Source: SCUB01 sp041918675 (GTDB lineage: Bacteria > Pseudomonadota > Alphaproteobacteria > Rhizobiales > Xanthobacteraceae). From it: a stretch of 64,000 nt of DNA. The stretch spans positions 1 to 64,000 of the forward strand of contig JAYRVF010000010.1 in NCBI GenBank assembly GCA_041918675.1. The letters run 5' to 3'. How positions within the stretch are numbered: the stretch's first letter is position 1; the number at the start of each line of letters is the position of its first letter. Shown here one piece after another: positions 51,798 through 61,802 of the stretch. The notes below the pieces were generated by a model, which made no database searches, had not been told where the DNA came from, and saw only the letters and a list, made by a program, of their open reading frames with translations. The translations under genes and the position numbers were made by a program.

Positions 51798-52876
51798 TGC
51801 CCCGCCGCGCCTTCGGCGGCGAGCAGCTCGGCCTGGTGCTCGGTGACGAGCGCGTCGATGATCTCGCCCAGCGCCTCGCCGGCGATGACCTGCGGCAGCT
51901 TGTAGAGCGTCAGATTGATGCGGTGGTCGGTGACGCGGCCTTGCGGGAAATTATAGGTGCGGATGCGTTCGGAGCGGTCGCCGGAGCCGACCTGCCCGCG
52001 CCGCTCGGCCGAGCGTTCGGTGTCGAGCCGCTGGCGCTCGGCGTCGTAGAGCTTGGCGCGGAGCAGCGTCATCGCCTTGGCGCGATTGCGATGTTGCGAG
52101 CGGTCGTCCTGCATGCTGACGACGATGCCGGTCGGGATATGGGTGATGCGCACCGCCGATTCGGTCTTGTTGACGTGCTGGCCGCCGGCTCCGCCCGCCC
52201 GCATCGTCTCGATCCGGAGCTCGGTCTCCTTGATTTCGGCGTCGACCTCCTCGACTTCCGGCAGAACGGCGACGGTCGCCGCCGAGGTGTGGATGCGTCC
52301 CGACGCCTCGGTGTCGGGAACGCGCTGGACGCGGTGGACGCCGGATTCGAATTTGAGCTTGGCGAAAGCGCCGCGTCCCTTGATCTCGGCGATGATTTCC
52401 TTGAAGCCGCCGACGGTGCCCTCGCTCATCGAGATCACCTCGACCGTCCAGCCCTGCTTGGCGGCGAAGCGCTCATACATGCGGAACAGGTCGCCGGCGA
52501 AAAGCGAAGCCTCGTCGCCCCCGGTGCCGGCGCGGATTTCGAGAATGACGTTGCGCTCGTCCATCGCGTCCTTGGGCAGCAGCGCGACGCGGATTTGCTG
52601 CTCCAGCCCCTGGCGCCGCGCCTCGATGTCGGGCCGCTCGCCCTCGGCCATCGCGCGCATGTCCGGCTCGGTCGCCGGGTCGGCGATGAGCACGTCGAGT
52701 TCGGCGAGCTCCTTCGCCGTCGCGCGATAGGCCCTGATCGCCTCGACCACCGGCGCGAGTTCGGCGAGCTCGCGCGTCACGCGCACATAGGCGTCCGGGC
52801 TCACCTTGCCCAGCACTTCGGCCTCGAGCGCGGCATGGCGCGTCAACAGGAGATCGAGCTTGGTTTCTGGCAGCAT
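51794..52876 (-). CDS. prfA: Peptide chain release factor 1
   Basis: 360 aa, standard length. GGQ (231-233 in AGGAGGQHVNKTESAVR) triggers peptide release; the P-x-T codon-reading element lies in RVPDTEASGRIHT (187-189). It recognises UAA and UAG. It follows ptsP by 64 bp in the same direction and precedes prmC. Confidence 0.98.
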   Translation of the reverse strand: MLPETKLDLLLTRHAALEAEVLGKVSPDAYVRVTRELAELAPVVEAIRAYRATAKELAELDVLIADPATEPDMRAMAEGERPDIEARRQGLEQQIRVALLPKDAMDERNVILEIRAGTGGDEASLFAGDLFRMYERFAAKQGWTVEVISMSEGTVGGFKEIIAEIKGRGAFAKLKFESGVHRVQRVPDTEASGRIHTSAATVAVLPEVEEVDAEIKETELRIETMRAGGAGGQHVNKTESAVRITHIPTGIVVSMQDDRSQHRNRAKAMTLLRAKLYDAERQRLDTERSAERRGQVGSGDRSERIRTYNFPQGRVTDHRINLTLYKLPQVIAGEALGEIIDALVTEHQAELLAAEGAAGQ

Positions 52877-52940
52877 GGTCGGTTCAAACGCGATCGTTCA
52901 GCGAAGCGCGCGCGTGACGCGGTCCGCGGGCAATTGCTTA

Positions 52941-55208
52941 TCAGAGCGGCAGGCCTTCCGTCTCGGCGAAGGCTTTCAATTGGTCACGGATCGACACGCT
53001 GTCGGCGGGCGCGGCGAGCAGCGGCTCGATCAGCGCTTCGAGCTTGCGCAGGTCGGTTTCGAGCATCAGGGCCTTCACCGGACCGTGGGAGGTGGCCGAC
53101 AGCGAGAGCGCGCGGAAACCGATCGCCACCAGCGCGAGCGCCTCGATCGGTCGCGACGCCATCTCCCCGCACAGCGAAACCGGAATGTCGCGCGCGCGCC
53201 CGACATCCACGATCCGCTTCAGCGTTCTCAGCATGGGCGCCGACAGCGTATCGAAGCGATCGGCGACCCTGGGATTGCCGCGATCGATCGCGAACAGGAA
53301 CTGGAACAGGTCGTTCGAGCCGACGGAAAGAAAGTCGACGCGGCTGGCGAGTTCGTCGAGCTGGCAGAGCAGCGCCGGAACCTCGACCATGGTGCCGACA
53401 TCCACTCGTTCGGGCAGCGCGTGTCCATGCTGGCGCAGATGCGTGAGCTCGCGCTCGACGATCGCCCTGGCGCGGTCGAATTCGTCGACCGTGGAGATCA
53501 TCGGGAACATCACGCGCAGCCAGCGCCCGCCCGCGGCCCGCAGCAGCGCGCGCACCTGGCCGCGCAGGAGACCGGGCCGGTCGAGGCCGAGCCGGATCGC
53601 GCGCCACCCGAGCGCGGGATTTTCCTCCGCGACCGTTTCCAGATAGGGCAGCGCCTTGTCGCCGCCGATGTCGAGCGTGCGGAACGTCACCGGCCTGCCG
53701 CCGGCCGCGTCGAGCACCGCGCGATAGAGCGCGAGCTGCTCGGCGGTGCGCGGCAGGCTGTGCCCGACCATGAACTGCAGTTCGGTGCGGAACAGGCCGA
53801 CCCCGGCGCAGCCGGTTTCCTCGATATGCGGCAGGTCGATGGTCAGGCCGGCATTGATGAGCAGGTCGATCGGCTGGCCGTCGAGCGTGACGCAGGGCCG
53901 GTCGCGCAAGGTGCGGTACTGCGCCTGGCGCCGCGCGCGGATGCGCACGCGCTCGGCATAGGCGCCCTCGACCTCGGTCGAGGGGCGGATGAAGACGGCC
54001 CCCGACGTGCCGTCGACGATGACGGGATCGCCCGGATCGGCGATGCCGACGGCGTTGGCGACCTCGCCGACCGCCGGAATGCCGAGCGCGCGGGCGATGA
54101 TGGAGACATGCGAGGTCGGTCCGCCTTCCTCCAGCACCAGGCCGCGCACCCGCTTGCGGTCGTAGTCGAGCAGCGCCGCCGGCCCCATCGAGCGGGCGAC
54201 GATGATGGCGTTGTCGGGCAATTGCTCGCGCGAGGGGGCGTGATCGCGCCCGGTCAATTGCCGCATCAGGCGATGGCCGAGATCGTCGAGATCGTGCAGG
54301 CGCTCGCGCAGATAGGGATCGGTCGAGCGCAGCATGCGCGCGCGGGTGTTCGACTGCACGCGCTCGACCGCGGCTTCCGCGGTCAGGCCGGTCGCCACCG
54401 CCTCGTGCAGCTTGCGCTGCCAGCCGGGATCGTTGGCGAACATGCGGTAGGCCTCGAGCACGTCGCGATGCTCGCCGCCGTCGGCGACGTCGCCTCGCTC
54501 GAGCATGTGGTCGAGATCGGCGCGCAGCTTCGCGATCGCGGCTTCGAGGCGCTTGTCCTCGCTCTGGATGTCGTCGGCGATGTAATTGGTGATGACGACG
54601 CGCGGCTCGTGCAGCACGACATGGCCGAGCGCGATGCCCTCGGACAAGACCGAGCCCGACAATTGCTGGGCGTGATGGGCGGCCGGTTCGGCGCCGGGCT
54701 TGGCCAGCGCCGACAATTCGCCCGAGGCGATCATTTCGGCGAGGACCATCGCCGTCGTCTGCAGCGCCTCGACCTCTTCCTCGACATAGGTCCGGTGGGC
54801 GCGGTTCTGCACCACCAGGACGCCGAGCGTATTGCCGGCGCGCAGCACCGGAACGCCGAGGAAGGAGTGATAGATCTCTTCGCCCGTCTCCGGTCGGTAG
54901 GAGAAGGCGGGATGGTTCTGCGCGTCGGAGAGGTTGAGCGCGGTCGCCTCGCTCGCCACCAGGCCGACGAGACCTTCGTCGGCGTTGAGCACGGTCTGGT
55001 GGACCGCGGCGCGGTTAAGGCCTTCGGTGGCGTAGAGTTCGAGCGTGCCGTCGACGCGCAGCACGTAAACGGAGCACACCTCCGCCACCATGTTGGCGGC
55101 GATCAGCACGACGATCTTGTCGAGGCGTTCCTGCGCGCTGACGGGCTCCGCCATCACCTCGCGGAGTCGTCGCAGCAAGACCCTGGGTCCTCCCAGCGTG
55201 CTCCGCAT
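52941..55208 (-). CDS. ptsP: PEP-protein phosphotransferase PtsP (EI-Ntr)
   Basis: 755 aa. GAF domain (about 25-160, VSAQERLDKIVVLIAANM ... YSFLGVPVLR-like), then enzyme I. The phosphohistidine is H367 in GGPTSHVSIIARALGIPAV; the PEP-binding barrel shows GVGLFRTE, RTLDIGGDK and catalytic Cys in VSLCGEMAS. It starts the nitrogen-type phosphotransfer chain (EI-Ntr to NPr to EIIA-Ntr), which reports nitrogen and carbon status and in relatives also affects PHB storage. Sits between lysC and prfA, the usual order. Confidence 0.96.
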   Translation of the reverse strand: MRSTLGGPRVLLRRLREVMAEPVSAQERLDKIVVLIAANMVAEVCSVYVLRVDGTLELYATEGLNRAAVHQTVLNADEGLVGLVASEATALNLSDAQNHPAFSYRPETGEEIYHSFLGVPVLRAGNTLGVLVVQNRAHRTYVEEEVEALQTTAMVLAEMIASGELSALAKPGAEPAAHHAQQLSGSVLSEGIALGHVVLHEPRVVITNYIADDIQSEDKRLEAAIAKLRADLDHMLERGDVADGGEHRDVLEAYRMFANDPGWQRKLHEAVATGLTAEAAVERVQSNTRARMLRSTDPYLRERLHDLDDLGHRLMRQLTGRDHAPSREQLPDNAIIVARSMGPAALLDYDRKRVRGLVLEEGGPTSHVSIIARALGIPAVGEVANAVGIADPGDPVIVDGTSGAVFIRPSTEVEGAYAERVRIRARRQAQYRTLRDRPCVTLDGQPIDLLINAGLTIDLPHIEETGCAGVGLFRTELQFMVGHSLPRTAEQLALYRAVLDAAGGRPVTFRTLDIGGDKALPYLETVAEENPALGWRAIRLGLDRPGLLRGQVRALLRAAGGRWLRVMFPMISTVDEFDRARAIVERELTHLRQHGHALPERVDVGTMVEVPALLCQLDELASRVDFLSVGSNDLFQFLFAIDRGNPRVADRFDTLSAPMLRTLKRIVDVGRARDIPVSLCGEMASRPIEALALVAIGFRALSLSATSHGPVKALMLETDLRKLEALIEPLLAAPADSVSIRDQLKAFAETEGLPL

Positions 55209-55454
55209 CGGTTGACATCCTCGCCCCCGAGACCGCCGGCGTTCCCGGCGCCGAAATATCGGGGTAAATCATTGGTTTCACTTATAAAAATGAAAGCGAA
55301 CGACGCGCTTCCACCCCGCGCCGGTAAGGCGGCCATCCGCCCGGCCGACGCACCCGCCCGCTAGGGCCCGCCTGCTGATTTTGGCTATAGCGAATTGGGC
55401 AACGAATTGCCAAGCAAAAGCCCTGCCAGAAGGGGCGCTGGCCGGCGGGCGCCG

Positions 55455-56726
55455 TTAGGCCTGGTCGAGGCCGTAGAGCGTATGCAGCGTCCTGACCGCG
55501 AGTTCGGTATAGGCCGCGTCGATCAGGATCGAGAACTTGATTTCCGAGGTGGTGATGGCGCGGATGTTGATGTTGCGCTCCGAAAGCGCTCCGAACGCCT
55601 TCGCCGCGACGCCGGCATGGCTGCGCATTCCGATGCCGATCACCGAAACCTTGGAAACGTCGGTGGCGCTGTCGAGCCGGCCGTAGCCGATCGCGTCCCT
55701 GGCCTTGACGATCGTATCCTTGGCGCGCGCGAAGTCGGAGGCCGGCACGGTGAAGGTCAGGTCGGTCGTGGCGCCGTCGGCCGAGACGTTCTGCACGATC
55801 ATGTCGACATTGATGCTGGCCTCGGCGAGCGGGCCGAAGATCGCGGCCGCCACGCCCGGCTTGTCCTGCACGTCGCGGATGGAAATCTGCGCCTCGTCCT
55901 TGGAGAAGGCGATGCCGGTGACGACTTGCTGTTCCACGATGTCCTCCTCGCTGCAGATGAGCGTTCCCGGCGGCGTTCCGTGCGGGTCGATGTCTTCCGG
56001 CTTGTCGAAACTGGAGCGCACGAACACGCGCACATTATGCACCATGCCGATCTCGACCGAGCGCACCTGGAGCACCTTGGAGCCGAGCGACGCCATTTCC
56101 AGCATCTCCTCGAAGGAGACGCGGTCGAGCCGCCGCGCCTTGGGAACGATGCGCGGGTCGGTGGTGTAGACGCCGTCGACGTCGGTGTAGATGTCGCAGC
56201 GGTCGGCATGAATGGCGGCGGCGAGCGCCACCGCCGACGTGTCCGAGCCGCCGCGCCCGAGCGTGACGATGCGGCCGGTTTTCGGGTTGATGCCCTGAAA
56301 GCCGGAAACGACGGCGATCTCGCCGCGCTTGGCGAAGCCGTCGAGAATGCCGTTCGGCTCGATGCCGGTGATGCGGGCCGCGCCATGCGCGTCCGAGCCG
56401 TGCAGCGGAATCTGCCAACCCTGCCAGGAGCGCGCCGGCAGCCCCATCTTGGCGAGGGTCAGCGCGAGCAGGCCGGAGGTCACCTGTTCGCCCGAGGCCA
56501 CCACCACGTCATATTCGGCCATCTCGTAATTGGCGTCGCCATCGATGCCGAGCGCGGCGTCCTTGCACCAGCCGACCAGTTCGTTGGTCTTGCCGGCCAT
56601 CGCCGAGACGACGACGGCGACCTCGTGGCCGGCATCGACCTCGCGCTTGACGTGCCGCGCGACGTTGCGGATGCGGTCGACGTCGGCGACCGAGGTTCCG
56701 CCGAATTTCATGACGAGCCGGCTCAT
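55455..56726 (-). CDS. lysC: Aspartate kinase
   Basis: 423 aa from the ATG at 56726. Starts VMKFGGTSVADVDRI; kinase core includes GRGGSDTSAVALAAA and YTDVDGVYTTDPR. Two C-terminal ACT domains (about 265-415, with FSKDEAQISIRDVQDKPG and VSVIGIGMRSHAGVAAKAF) bind lysine and threonine for feedback. First step of the Lys/Met/Thr family and of diaminopimelate for peptidoglycan. It is divergent from the PH-domain gene. Confidence 0.97.
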   Translation of the reverse strand: MSRLVMKFGGTSVADVDRIRNVARHVKREVDAGHEVAVVVSAMAGKTNELVGWCKDAALGIDGDANYEMAEYDVVVASGEQVTSGLLALTLAKMGLPARSWQGWQIPLHGSDAHGAARITGIEPNGILDGFAKRGEIAVVSGFQGINPKTGRIVTLGRGGSDTSAVALAAAIHADRCDIYTDVDGVYTTDPRIVPKARRLDRVSFEEMLEMASLGSKVLQVRSVEIGMVHNVRVFVRSSFDKPEDIDPHGTPPGTLICSEEDIVEQQVVTGIAFSKDEAQISIRDVQDKPGVAAAIFGPLAEASINVDMIVQNVSADGATTDLTFTVPASDFARAKDTIVKARDAIGYGRLDSATDVSKVSVIGIGMRSHAGVAAKAFGALSERNINIRAITTSEIKFSILIDAAYTELAVRTLHTLYGLDQA

Positions 56727-57016
56727 GATGGATCGATCATTCCCGATGCGGGCGACCCCGGCGCGCGCGCCGCCGGCCGCTGGAGCGCGATCGGCAAGAG
56801 TGGCTTCCGGCCTTGCGTCGGGTCGCGCTCTAAGTGATTGAGATCGCGCACGGTCTTGAAGGCTGCCGGATTCCACCACGCCGGACCATGCGCAACCGCG
56901 AAAAGGCGCGTATACATACCGGCGAGAGGCGGCCTTCGCAACCACGTTCGCGTGGCCGGCGAGGCGGCGCTTTGCTATCACGAACGCGGCGAAAGCGCCG
57001 GACGGGGAACAGGCCC

Positions 57017-57484
57017 ATGGGGCGTTATATCGACGAAATTCTTCAGCCGGGCGAACGGCTTCTCTATTCGACGACCATTCATTGGATCATCTATCTGCCG
57101 GGACTTGCGCTGTGGGTTCTCGCGCTCGCCGTCATCGTTTTCGGCAACGCGGTCGCCCCCGGGATCGGCGGCGTCGGGCTCATCATCATCGCGCTCATCT
57201 TGCTCGGCATCGGCCTGATTTCGGTTCTGCGGGCCTGGTTCCGGCGCTGGACCACCGAATTCGACGTGACCGATCGCCGCATCGTCCAGAAGAACGGCTT
57301 CATCGAGCGACGTACGGTGGAGATGAACATGGACAAGGTCGAAAGCGTCGACGTCAATCAGTCGATCCTGGGCCGTATTTTCGATTACGGCGAAGTCATC
57401 GTTCGCGGCACCGGCGAAAGCTGGGAGCCGATCAGGACGATCGGCTCGCCGCTCAAGTTCCGCAACCACATCACGGCGCGCTGA
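57017..57484 (+). CDS. Bacterial PH-domain membrane protein
   Basis: 155 aa from the ATG at 57017. Two membrane helices (about 23-45 and 49-71), then a bPH2-type domain: TEFDVTDRRIVQKNGFIERRTVEMNMDKVESVDVNQSILGRIFDYGEV. Such proteins (YdbT/YvbH-like) are inner-membrane proteins of largely unknown role, with the PH-like part in the cytoplasm. Placed 46 bp before ubiG in the same direction. Confidence 0.88.
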   Translation: MGRYIDEILQPGERLLYSTTIHWIIYLPGLALWVLALAVIVFGNAVAPGIGGVGLIIIALILLGIGLISVLRAWFRRWTTEFDVTDRRIVQKNGFIERRTVEMNMDKVESVDVNQSILGRIFDYGEVIVRGTGESWEPIRTIGSPLKFRNHITAR

Positions 57485-57530
57485 AACTCGTTTCCCCTTC
57501 CGACAGAATTTTCCGACAAGGACAACCGCG

Positions 57531-58295
57531 ATGCCATCCGAGGCAAATCCCACCGCCGGCCCGTCGACCGTCGATCCGGCCGAGGTCGCCCGCTTCTCAC
57601 GCCTGTCGGATCAGTGGTGGGACCCCAAGGGCAAGATGGCGCCGCTGCACAAGTTCAATCCGCTGCGCATCGCCTATATCCGCGACTCGGTCTGCCGCCG
57701 CTTCGACCGCGGCCCGCGCGGCCTGAATTGCATGAGCGGCCTGCGCCTGCTCGATATCGGCTGCGGCGCCGGCCTCCTCAGCGAACCGATGGCGCGGCTC
57801 GGCGCCGATGTGATCGGCGTCGACCCGTCGGCGACCAACATCGCGGCGGCGCGCCTGCACGCGGCCAAGTCGCGTCTCGTCATCGATTACCGCAACTCCA
57901 CCATCGAGGAGCTCGACCCGCGCGAGCGCTTCGACGTCATCTTGGCGATGGAGGTGGTTGAGCACGTCACCGACGTGGGGCTGTTCCTGCGCCACTGCGC
58001 CGCGCTGCTCAAGCCGACCGGCCTGATCGTGGCGGCGACGCTGAACCGGACGTGGAAGAGCTTCGCGCTCGCCATCGTCGGGGCCGAATACGTGCTGCGC
58101 TGGCTGCCGCGCGGAACCCATCAATGGGACAAGTTCGTCACGCCGGAGGAGCTCGAAAGCCATTTTGCCGCCGCCGGACTCGCGGTCGCCGAGCGCGCCG
58201 GCGTCGTCTACAATCCGTTTTCCGACCGTTGGAGCCTGTCGTCCGATCTCGACGTCAATTTCATGATGGTGGCGGAGCCGAATCCGTCACCGTGA
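57531..58295 (+). CDS. ubiG: Ubiquinone biosynthesis O-methyltransferase UbiG
   Basis: 254 aa. SAM loop LLDIGCGAGLLSEPMARLGADVIGVDPS; FSRLSDQWWDPKGKMAPLHKFNPLRIAYI is the UbiG N-terminal hallmark; RGTHQWDKFVTPEEL follows the core. It carries out both O-methylations of the quinone ring. Linked to lysC as in many alphaproteobacteria. An EamA gene follows after one base. Confidence 0.96.
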   Translation: MPSEANPTAGPSTVDPAEVARFSRLSDQWWDPKGKMAPLHKFNPLRIAYIRDSVCRRFDRGPRGLNCMSGLRLLDIGCGAGLLSEPMARLGADVIGVDPSATNIAAARLHAAKSRLVIDYRNSTIEELDPRERFDVILAMEVVEHVTDVGLFLRHCAALLKPTGLIVAATLNRTWKSFALAIVGAEYVLRWLPRGTHQWDKFVTPEELESHFAAAGLAVAERAGVVYNPFSDRWSLSSDLDVNFMMVAEPNPSP

Positions 58296-58296
58296 G

Positions 58297-59196
58297 ATGA
58301 TCGATCCCTCGTTGCTCTGGATTCCCTTCACCCTCGCCGGAGCGGCGGCGCAGGTCGCGCGCAACGCGGCGCAGCGCGGCCTCACGCCCGCGCTCGGGAC
58401 GATCGGGGCGACCCATGTCCGCTTCCTGTTCGGATTTCCCTTCGCGCTGATCTTTCTCGCGCTGGTCGCGGCGGCGACCGGCGAACGCCCGTCCTTGCCG
58501 CACTTGGCGTTCTGGCCGTGGCTGATGATGGGCGCGCTGACGCAGATCATCGCCACCGCCTTGATGCTCGCCGCCATGGCCGAGCGCTCGTTCGTCGTCA
58601 CCACGGCCTATCTCAAGACCGAGCCGATCCAGGTCGCGATTTTCGGATTTCTGTTTCTCGGCGACGCGCTGACCGCGGTCAAATTCCTCGCGATCGTGCT
58701 GGCGACCGCCGGCGTGATGCTCACGGTTTGGCGGCCGGGAACGCGGATGGCCGCCTCCAAGTCCTGGCCGACGGCGATGGGGCTTGCCGCGGCCGCGATC
58801 TTCGCGCTTTCGGCGATCGGATTTCGCGGCGCCGTTCTCAACGTGCCGGGCGCGGGCTTCGTCATGGCCGCCACCACGACGCTGGTGCTCTCCCTGCTGG
58901 TTCAGACGCTGGTGTTGACGGCATGGCTCGCCGCGCGCTCGCCAAGCGTGCTCCTCGCCATCCTGCGCGCCTGGCGTCCGTCGCTGCTGGCGGGATTTTT
59001 CGGCGCGCTCGCCTCGCAATTCTGGTTTCTGGCCTTCGCGCTGACGGCGGCGGCCAATGTGCGCACGCTCGCGCTCGTCGAGGTGCCGTTCGCCCAGGGC
59101 GTCGCCCGTTACGGCTTCAAGCAGCGCGTGACCGCGCGCGAAGGCGTGGGCATCGCCATGATCGTAATCGGCGTGGCGATCCTGATCGCGTGGTAG
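58297..59196 (+). CDS. EamA/DMT-family membrane transporter
   Basis: 299 aa with about ten membrane helices. It starts one base after the ubiG stop, so it is translated from the same message. The first unit contains HVRFLFGFPFALIFLALV and TTAYLKTEPIQVAIFGFLFLGD; the second contains FFGALASQFWFLAFALTAAANVRTLALVEVPFAQ. It resembles the YdcZ/RhaT-like arm of the family more than the EamA gene at 37129. Substrate unknown. Confidence 0.87.
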   Translation: MIDPSLLWIPFTLAGAAAQVARNAAQRGLTPALGTIGATHVRFLFGFPFALIFLALVAAATGERPSLPHLAFWPWLMMGALTQIIATALMLAAMAERSFVVTTAYLKTEPIQVAIFGFLFLGDALTAVKFLAIVLATAGVMLTVWRPGTRMAASKSWPTAMGLAAAAIFALSAIGFRGAVLNVPGAGFVMAATTTLVLSLLVQTLVLTAWLAARSPSVLLAILRAWRPSLLAGFFGALASQFWFLAFALTAAANVRTLALVEVPFAQGVARYGFKQRVTAREGVGIAMIVIGVAILIAW

Positions 59197-59210
59197 CTCC
59201 GCGTCCGGGG

Positions 59211-59678
59211 CTAGTTTCGCTCGTCGGGCAGACTCGGCAGGGGAAAGAACTCGACGCCTTCCTCGTGCAAGGCCCGCGCCTCGCCGAGCGTCGCCTCGCC
59301 ATAGATCGGACGATGCGCGCGCTCGCCGTAATGCATCTTGCGCGCCTCTTCGGGAAACCGCCCGCCGACATCGTCGGCCCGCGCGGTCAGTTGGTCGCGC
59401 AATTCCTTGACCTTGGCGCGCAGCTCCCGCTCCTTGGTCGAGACCAGCGGCAAGGTGGCGGCCTCGGGCTCCGCCGCGTCCGTCGGCGCGGCGCGCGTTT
59501 CGTCGGCTTTACGGCCCCGCGCGAGGCGCGGCGCCATGATCGATTTGGTGACGTTGGCCGAGCCGCATACCGGGCAGGTCACCAGGGCGCGCCCGAGCTG
59601 GCGATCGAACGCGGCCGAACTCTGGAACCAGCTCTCGAATTCATGATCGCGCTCGCAGCGCAGGGCATAGCGGATCAT
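59211..59678 (-). CDS. DUF1178 family zinc-ribbon-like protein
   Basis: 155 aa. Begins MIRYALRCERDHEFESWFQSSAAFD with Cys8; the second part of the site is TCPVCGSANVTKSIMAPRLAR. The C-terminus is conserved: VGGRFPEEARKMHYGERAHRPIYGEAT ... GVEFFPLPS. Found throughout alpha- and betaproteobacteria; function unknown. Its start overlaps the stop of the nitrilase-like gene by 4 bp, and the two often go together. Confidence 0.93.
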   Translation of the reverse strand: MIRYALRCERDHEFESWFQSSAAFDRQLGRALVTCPVCGSANVTKSIMAPRLARGRKADETRAAPTDAAEPEAATLPLVSTKERELRAKVKELRDQLTARADDVGGRFPEEARKMHYGERAHRPIYGEATLGEARALHEEGVEFFPLPSLPDERN

Positions 59679-60550
59679 TTCGGCTCCCGCGCGAGGTGAA
59701 GGTAGTCGGGGCCGGGATGGGGATCGGACACCGAGAACCGGCGTCCGTGCCGAAGCGAGGGAATGCGCTTGCGCGCCTGCGCCACGCGCTCCGGATCGAT
59801 CGTCGCGGTCACGACGCAGGGTTCGGTGCCGCCTTCGCCGAGCACGGTTCCCCACGGATCGACGATCAGCGAATGGCCGAACGTATCGCGCCCGTTTTCG
59901 TGCCGTCCGCCTTGCGCGGCCGCGAGCACGAAGCAGCCGTTCTCGATCGCGCGCGCCTTGATGAGCGTGTGCCAATGCGCCTCGCCGGTCTGGCGCGTGA
60001 ACGCGGCCGGCACGGCGAGGAACTGGGCGCCGGCCTCCGCCAGCGCGCGAAACAACGCGGGAAAGCGCACGTCGTAGCAGATGCTCAGGCCGATGCGGCC
60101 CCAGGGCAGATCGCACACGACCGCGCTTTCGCCGGCTCGGAAATTCGCCGATTCGCGATAGCTTTCGCCGCCGGCGAGATCGACGTCGAACATGTGGATC
60201 TTGTCGTAGCGCGCGATGATGTCGCCGCCGGGGTCGATCACGAAGGAACGGTTCACCGCGCGCTCGGCCGAAACGCGGATCGCGAGCGAGCCGATGTGAA
60301 GGTGGATGGCGAGTTCGCGGGCGAGCGCGCGCATGGCCGAAAGCGCGCCGTCCTCTTCCTCGGGGCGGATCACCGCGAACAGGCGCTCGCGCTCGAGCAC
60401 CAGAATGTTGGTCATCTCCGGCGTCTGCACGTAACTGGCGCCGGCCGCGGCCGCCTGGCGTATCAGGCCGGTCGCCTGCTCGACATTGGCGGCGGGGTCG
60501 ATGCCCGAGCGCATCTGCACCAGCGCCGCGACGAACGGGGTCGATGTCAT
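59675..60550 (-). CDS. Carbon-nitrogen hydrolase (Nit family, omega-amidase/deaminated-glutathione amidase type)
   Basis: 291 aa from the ATG at 60550; an ATG at 60562 would add four residues. Catalytic set: Glu in YVQTPEMTN, Lys in YDKIHMFDVDL and Cys in LSICYDVRFPALF. The wording DKIHMFDVDLAGGESYRES matches Nit1, the deaminated-glutathione amidase that repairs side products of transaminases. It is in an operon-like run with glutaredoxin upstream (37 bp) and DUF1178 downstream (4-bp overlap). Confidence 0.92.
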   Translation of the reverse strand: MTSTPFVAALVQMRSGIDPAANVEQATGLIRQAAAAGASYVQTPEMTNILVLERERLFAVIRPEEEDGALSAMRALARELAIHLHIGSLAIRVSAERAVNRSFVIDPGGDIIARYDKIHMFDVDLAGGESYRESANFRAGESAVVCDLPWGRIGLSICYDVRFPALFRALAEAGAQFLAVPAAFTRQTGEAHWHTLIKARAIENGCFVLAAAQGGRHENGRDTFGHSLIVDPWGTVLGEGGTEPCVVTATIDPERVAQARKRIPSLRHGRRFSVSDPHPGPDYLHLAREPK

Positions 60551-60587
60551 GGCTGGTTCCACCTCGACGCGATCATGGCGGCGCCCA

Positions 60588-60857
60588 TCACGCCATCGCG
60601 GAAGCGAGAAGGGAATCGAGCTCGCCCGTGCGGTCGAGGGCGTAGATGTCGTCGCAGCCTCCGAGATGGACCTCGCCGATGAAGATCTGCGGCACGGTCA
60701 TGCGTCCGTTGGCGCGCTTGATCATCTCCTCGCGCAAGGACGGGTCGCCGCTCACGTCGAATTCGCGGAACATGACGTTCTTGGACTTGAGAAGTTCCTT
60801 GGCCGCGCGGCAATAGCCGCAGGTCCGGGTCGTGTAGATTTCGACAACATGCGTCAT
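60588..60857 (-). CDS. grxC: Glutaredoxin 3
   Basis: 89 aa, full length. Dithiol active site CGYC in YTTRTCGYCRAAKELL, cis-Pro loop TVPQIFI and glutathione-binding GGCDDIYAL. It reduces protein disulfides and mixed glutathione disulfides in the cytoplasm. It lies 47 bp after comF in the same direction. Confidence 0.97.
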   Translation of the reverse strand: MTHVVEIYTTRTCGYCRAAKELLKSKNVMFREFDVSGDPSLREEMIKRANGRMTVPQIFIGEVHLGGCDDIYALDRTGELDSLLASAMA

Positions 60858-60904
60858 CGCGAAGGGTTCCCGCCGATGGATCGTTCGCTCGAATATAGGC
60901 AGTC

Positions 60905-61702
60905 TCATACCCTGTCCACAACCCGGGCGAACACCAGAACATCCACGCCCGCGGCGCGGGCGCGCAGCAGCGCGCGGGCGCAGGCGTCGGTGGTCGCGCC
61001 CGAAGTGAGCACGTCGTCGACGAGAACGACGCGCTTGCCGCGGATGGAGGCCTTGGCGGCGTCGGGAACCGCGAAAGCGCCCTGCACGTTGGCGGCGCGG
61101 TCGGCGCGCGAAAGGCCGACCTGCTGCTCGGTGTGCCGCGTCCGCTTGAGGAGGTCGTGCGCGACGGGCACGTCCGCGCGCCGGCCGATGGCCGTGGCCA
61201 GCATCGCGGCCTGGTTGTAGCGACGCGCGAGGCCCCGCCGCCAATGCAGCGGCACCGGAACGACGATGTCGGCGTCGGCCAGGAGCTCGGTGCCCGCGCG
61301 CGCCATCCATCGGCCCATCACCGGGGCGAGATCGGTGCGGTCCTGATATTTGAGCGCGTGAACCATCGCGCGCGCCACGTCGTCATAGCGCACGGCGGCG
61401 CGGGCGCGGCCGTAGGCCGGCGGATCGGCGATCGCTTCCATCGACAACAGGCCGGGTCCCGGGTCGTAGACGAAGGGGATGCCCAGCCGCTCGCAATAAG
61501 GCCGCTCGATGAACGACACCTGTGACCAGCACGAAGCGCATAGGCCTTCCCCGCGCACGGGCGCGCGGCAGGCCACGCATAGCGTCGGCAGCGCGATGTC
61601 GAGGGCAAGGCGCGCGGTCGCGCCGACGAAGTCGCGACAGCCCGCCGCGATCGCGCGCAGGCGGGGACGCCAGCCTGAAATCGTGACGCCGTCCGGCTCC
61701 AT
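60905..61702 (-). CDS. ComF family phosphoribosyltransferase-like protein
   Basis: 265 aa from the ATG at 61702. N-terminal zinc finger (CVACRAPVRGEGLCASCW) followed by the ComF core: ALKYQDRTDLAPVMGRWM, PVPLHWRRGLARRYNQAA and the PRPP-loop-like VVLVDDVLTSGATTDACARAL. In naturally competent bacteria ComF helps DNA uptake; in others the role is unclear. Divergent from the methyltransferase at 61803. Confidence 0.93.
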   Translation of the reverse strand: MEPDGVTISGWRPRLRAIAAGCRDFVGATARLALDIALPTLCVACRAPVRGEGLCASCWSQVSFIERPYCERLGIPFVYDPGPGLLSMEAIADPPAYGRARAAVRYDDVARAMVHALKYQDRTDLAPVMGRWMARAGTELLADADIVVPVPLHWRRGLARRYNQAAMLATAIGRRADVPVAHDLLKRTRHTEQQVGLSRADRAANVQGAFAVPDAAKASIRGKRVVLVDDVLTSGATTDACARALLRARAAGVDVLVFARVVDRV

Positions 61703-61802
61703 GATGGGTTCAGCGTAGCGTTTCCTTCGCCCTCCCTCAATCGACAAGGGCAATTCCGTGTTAAGGGAGGCGGGCAAAACCCTCTTCGAGAAAACCACAT
61801 CG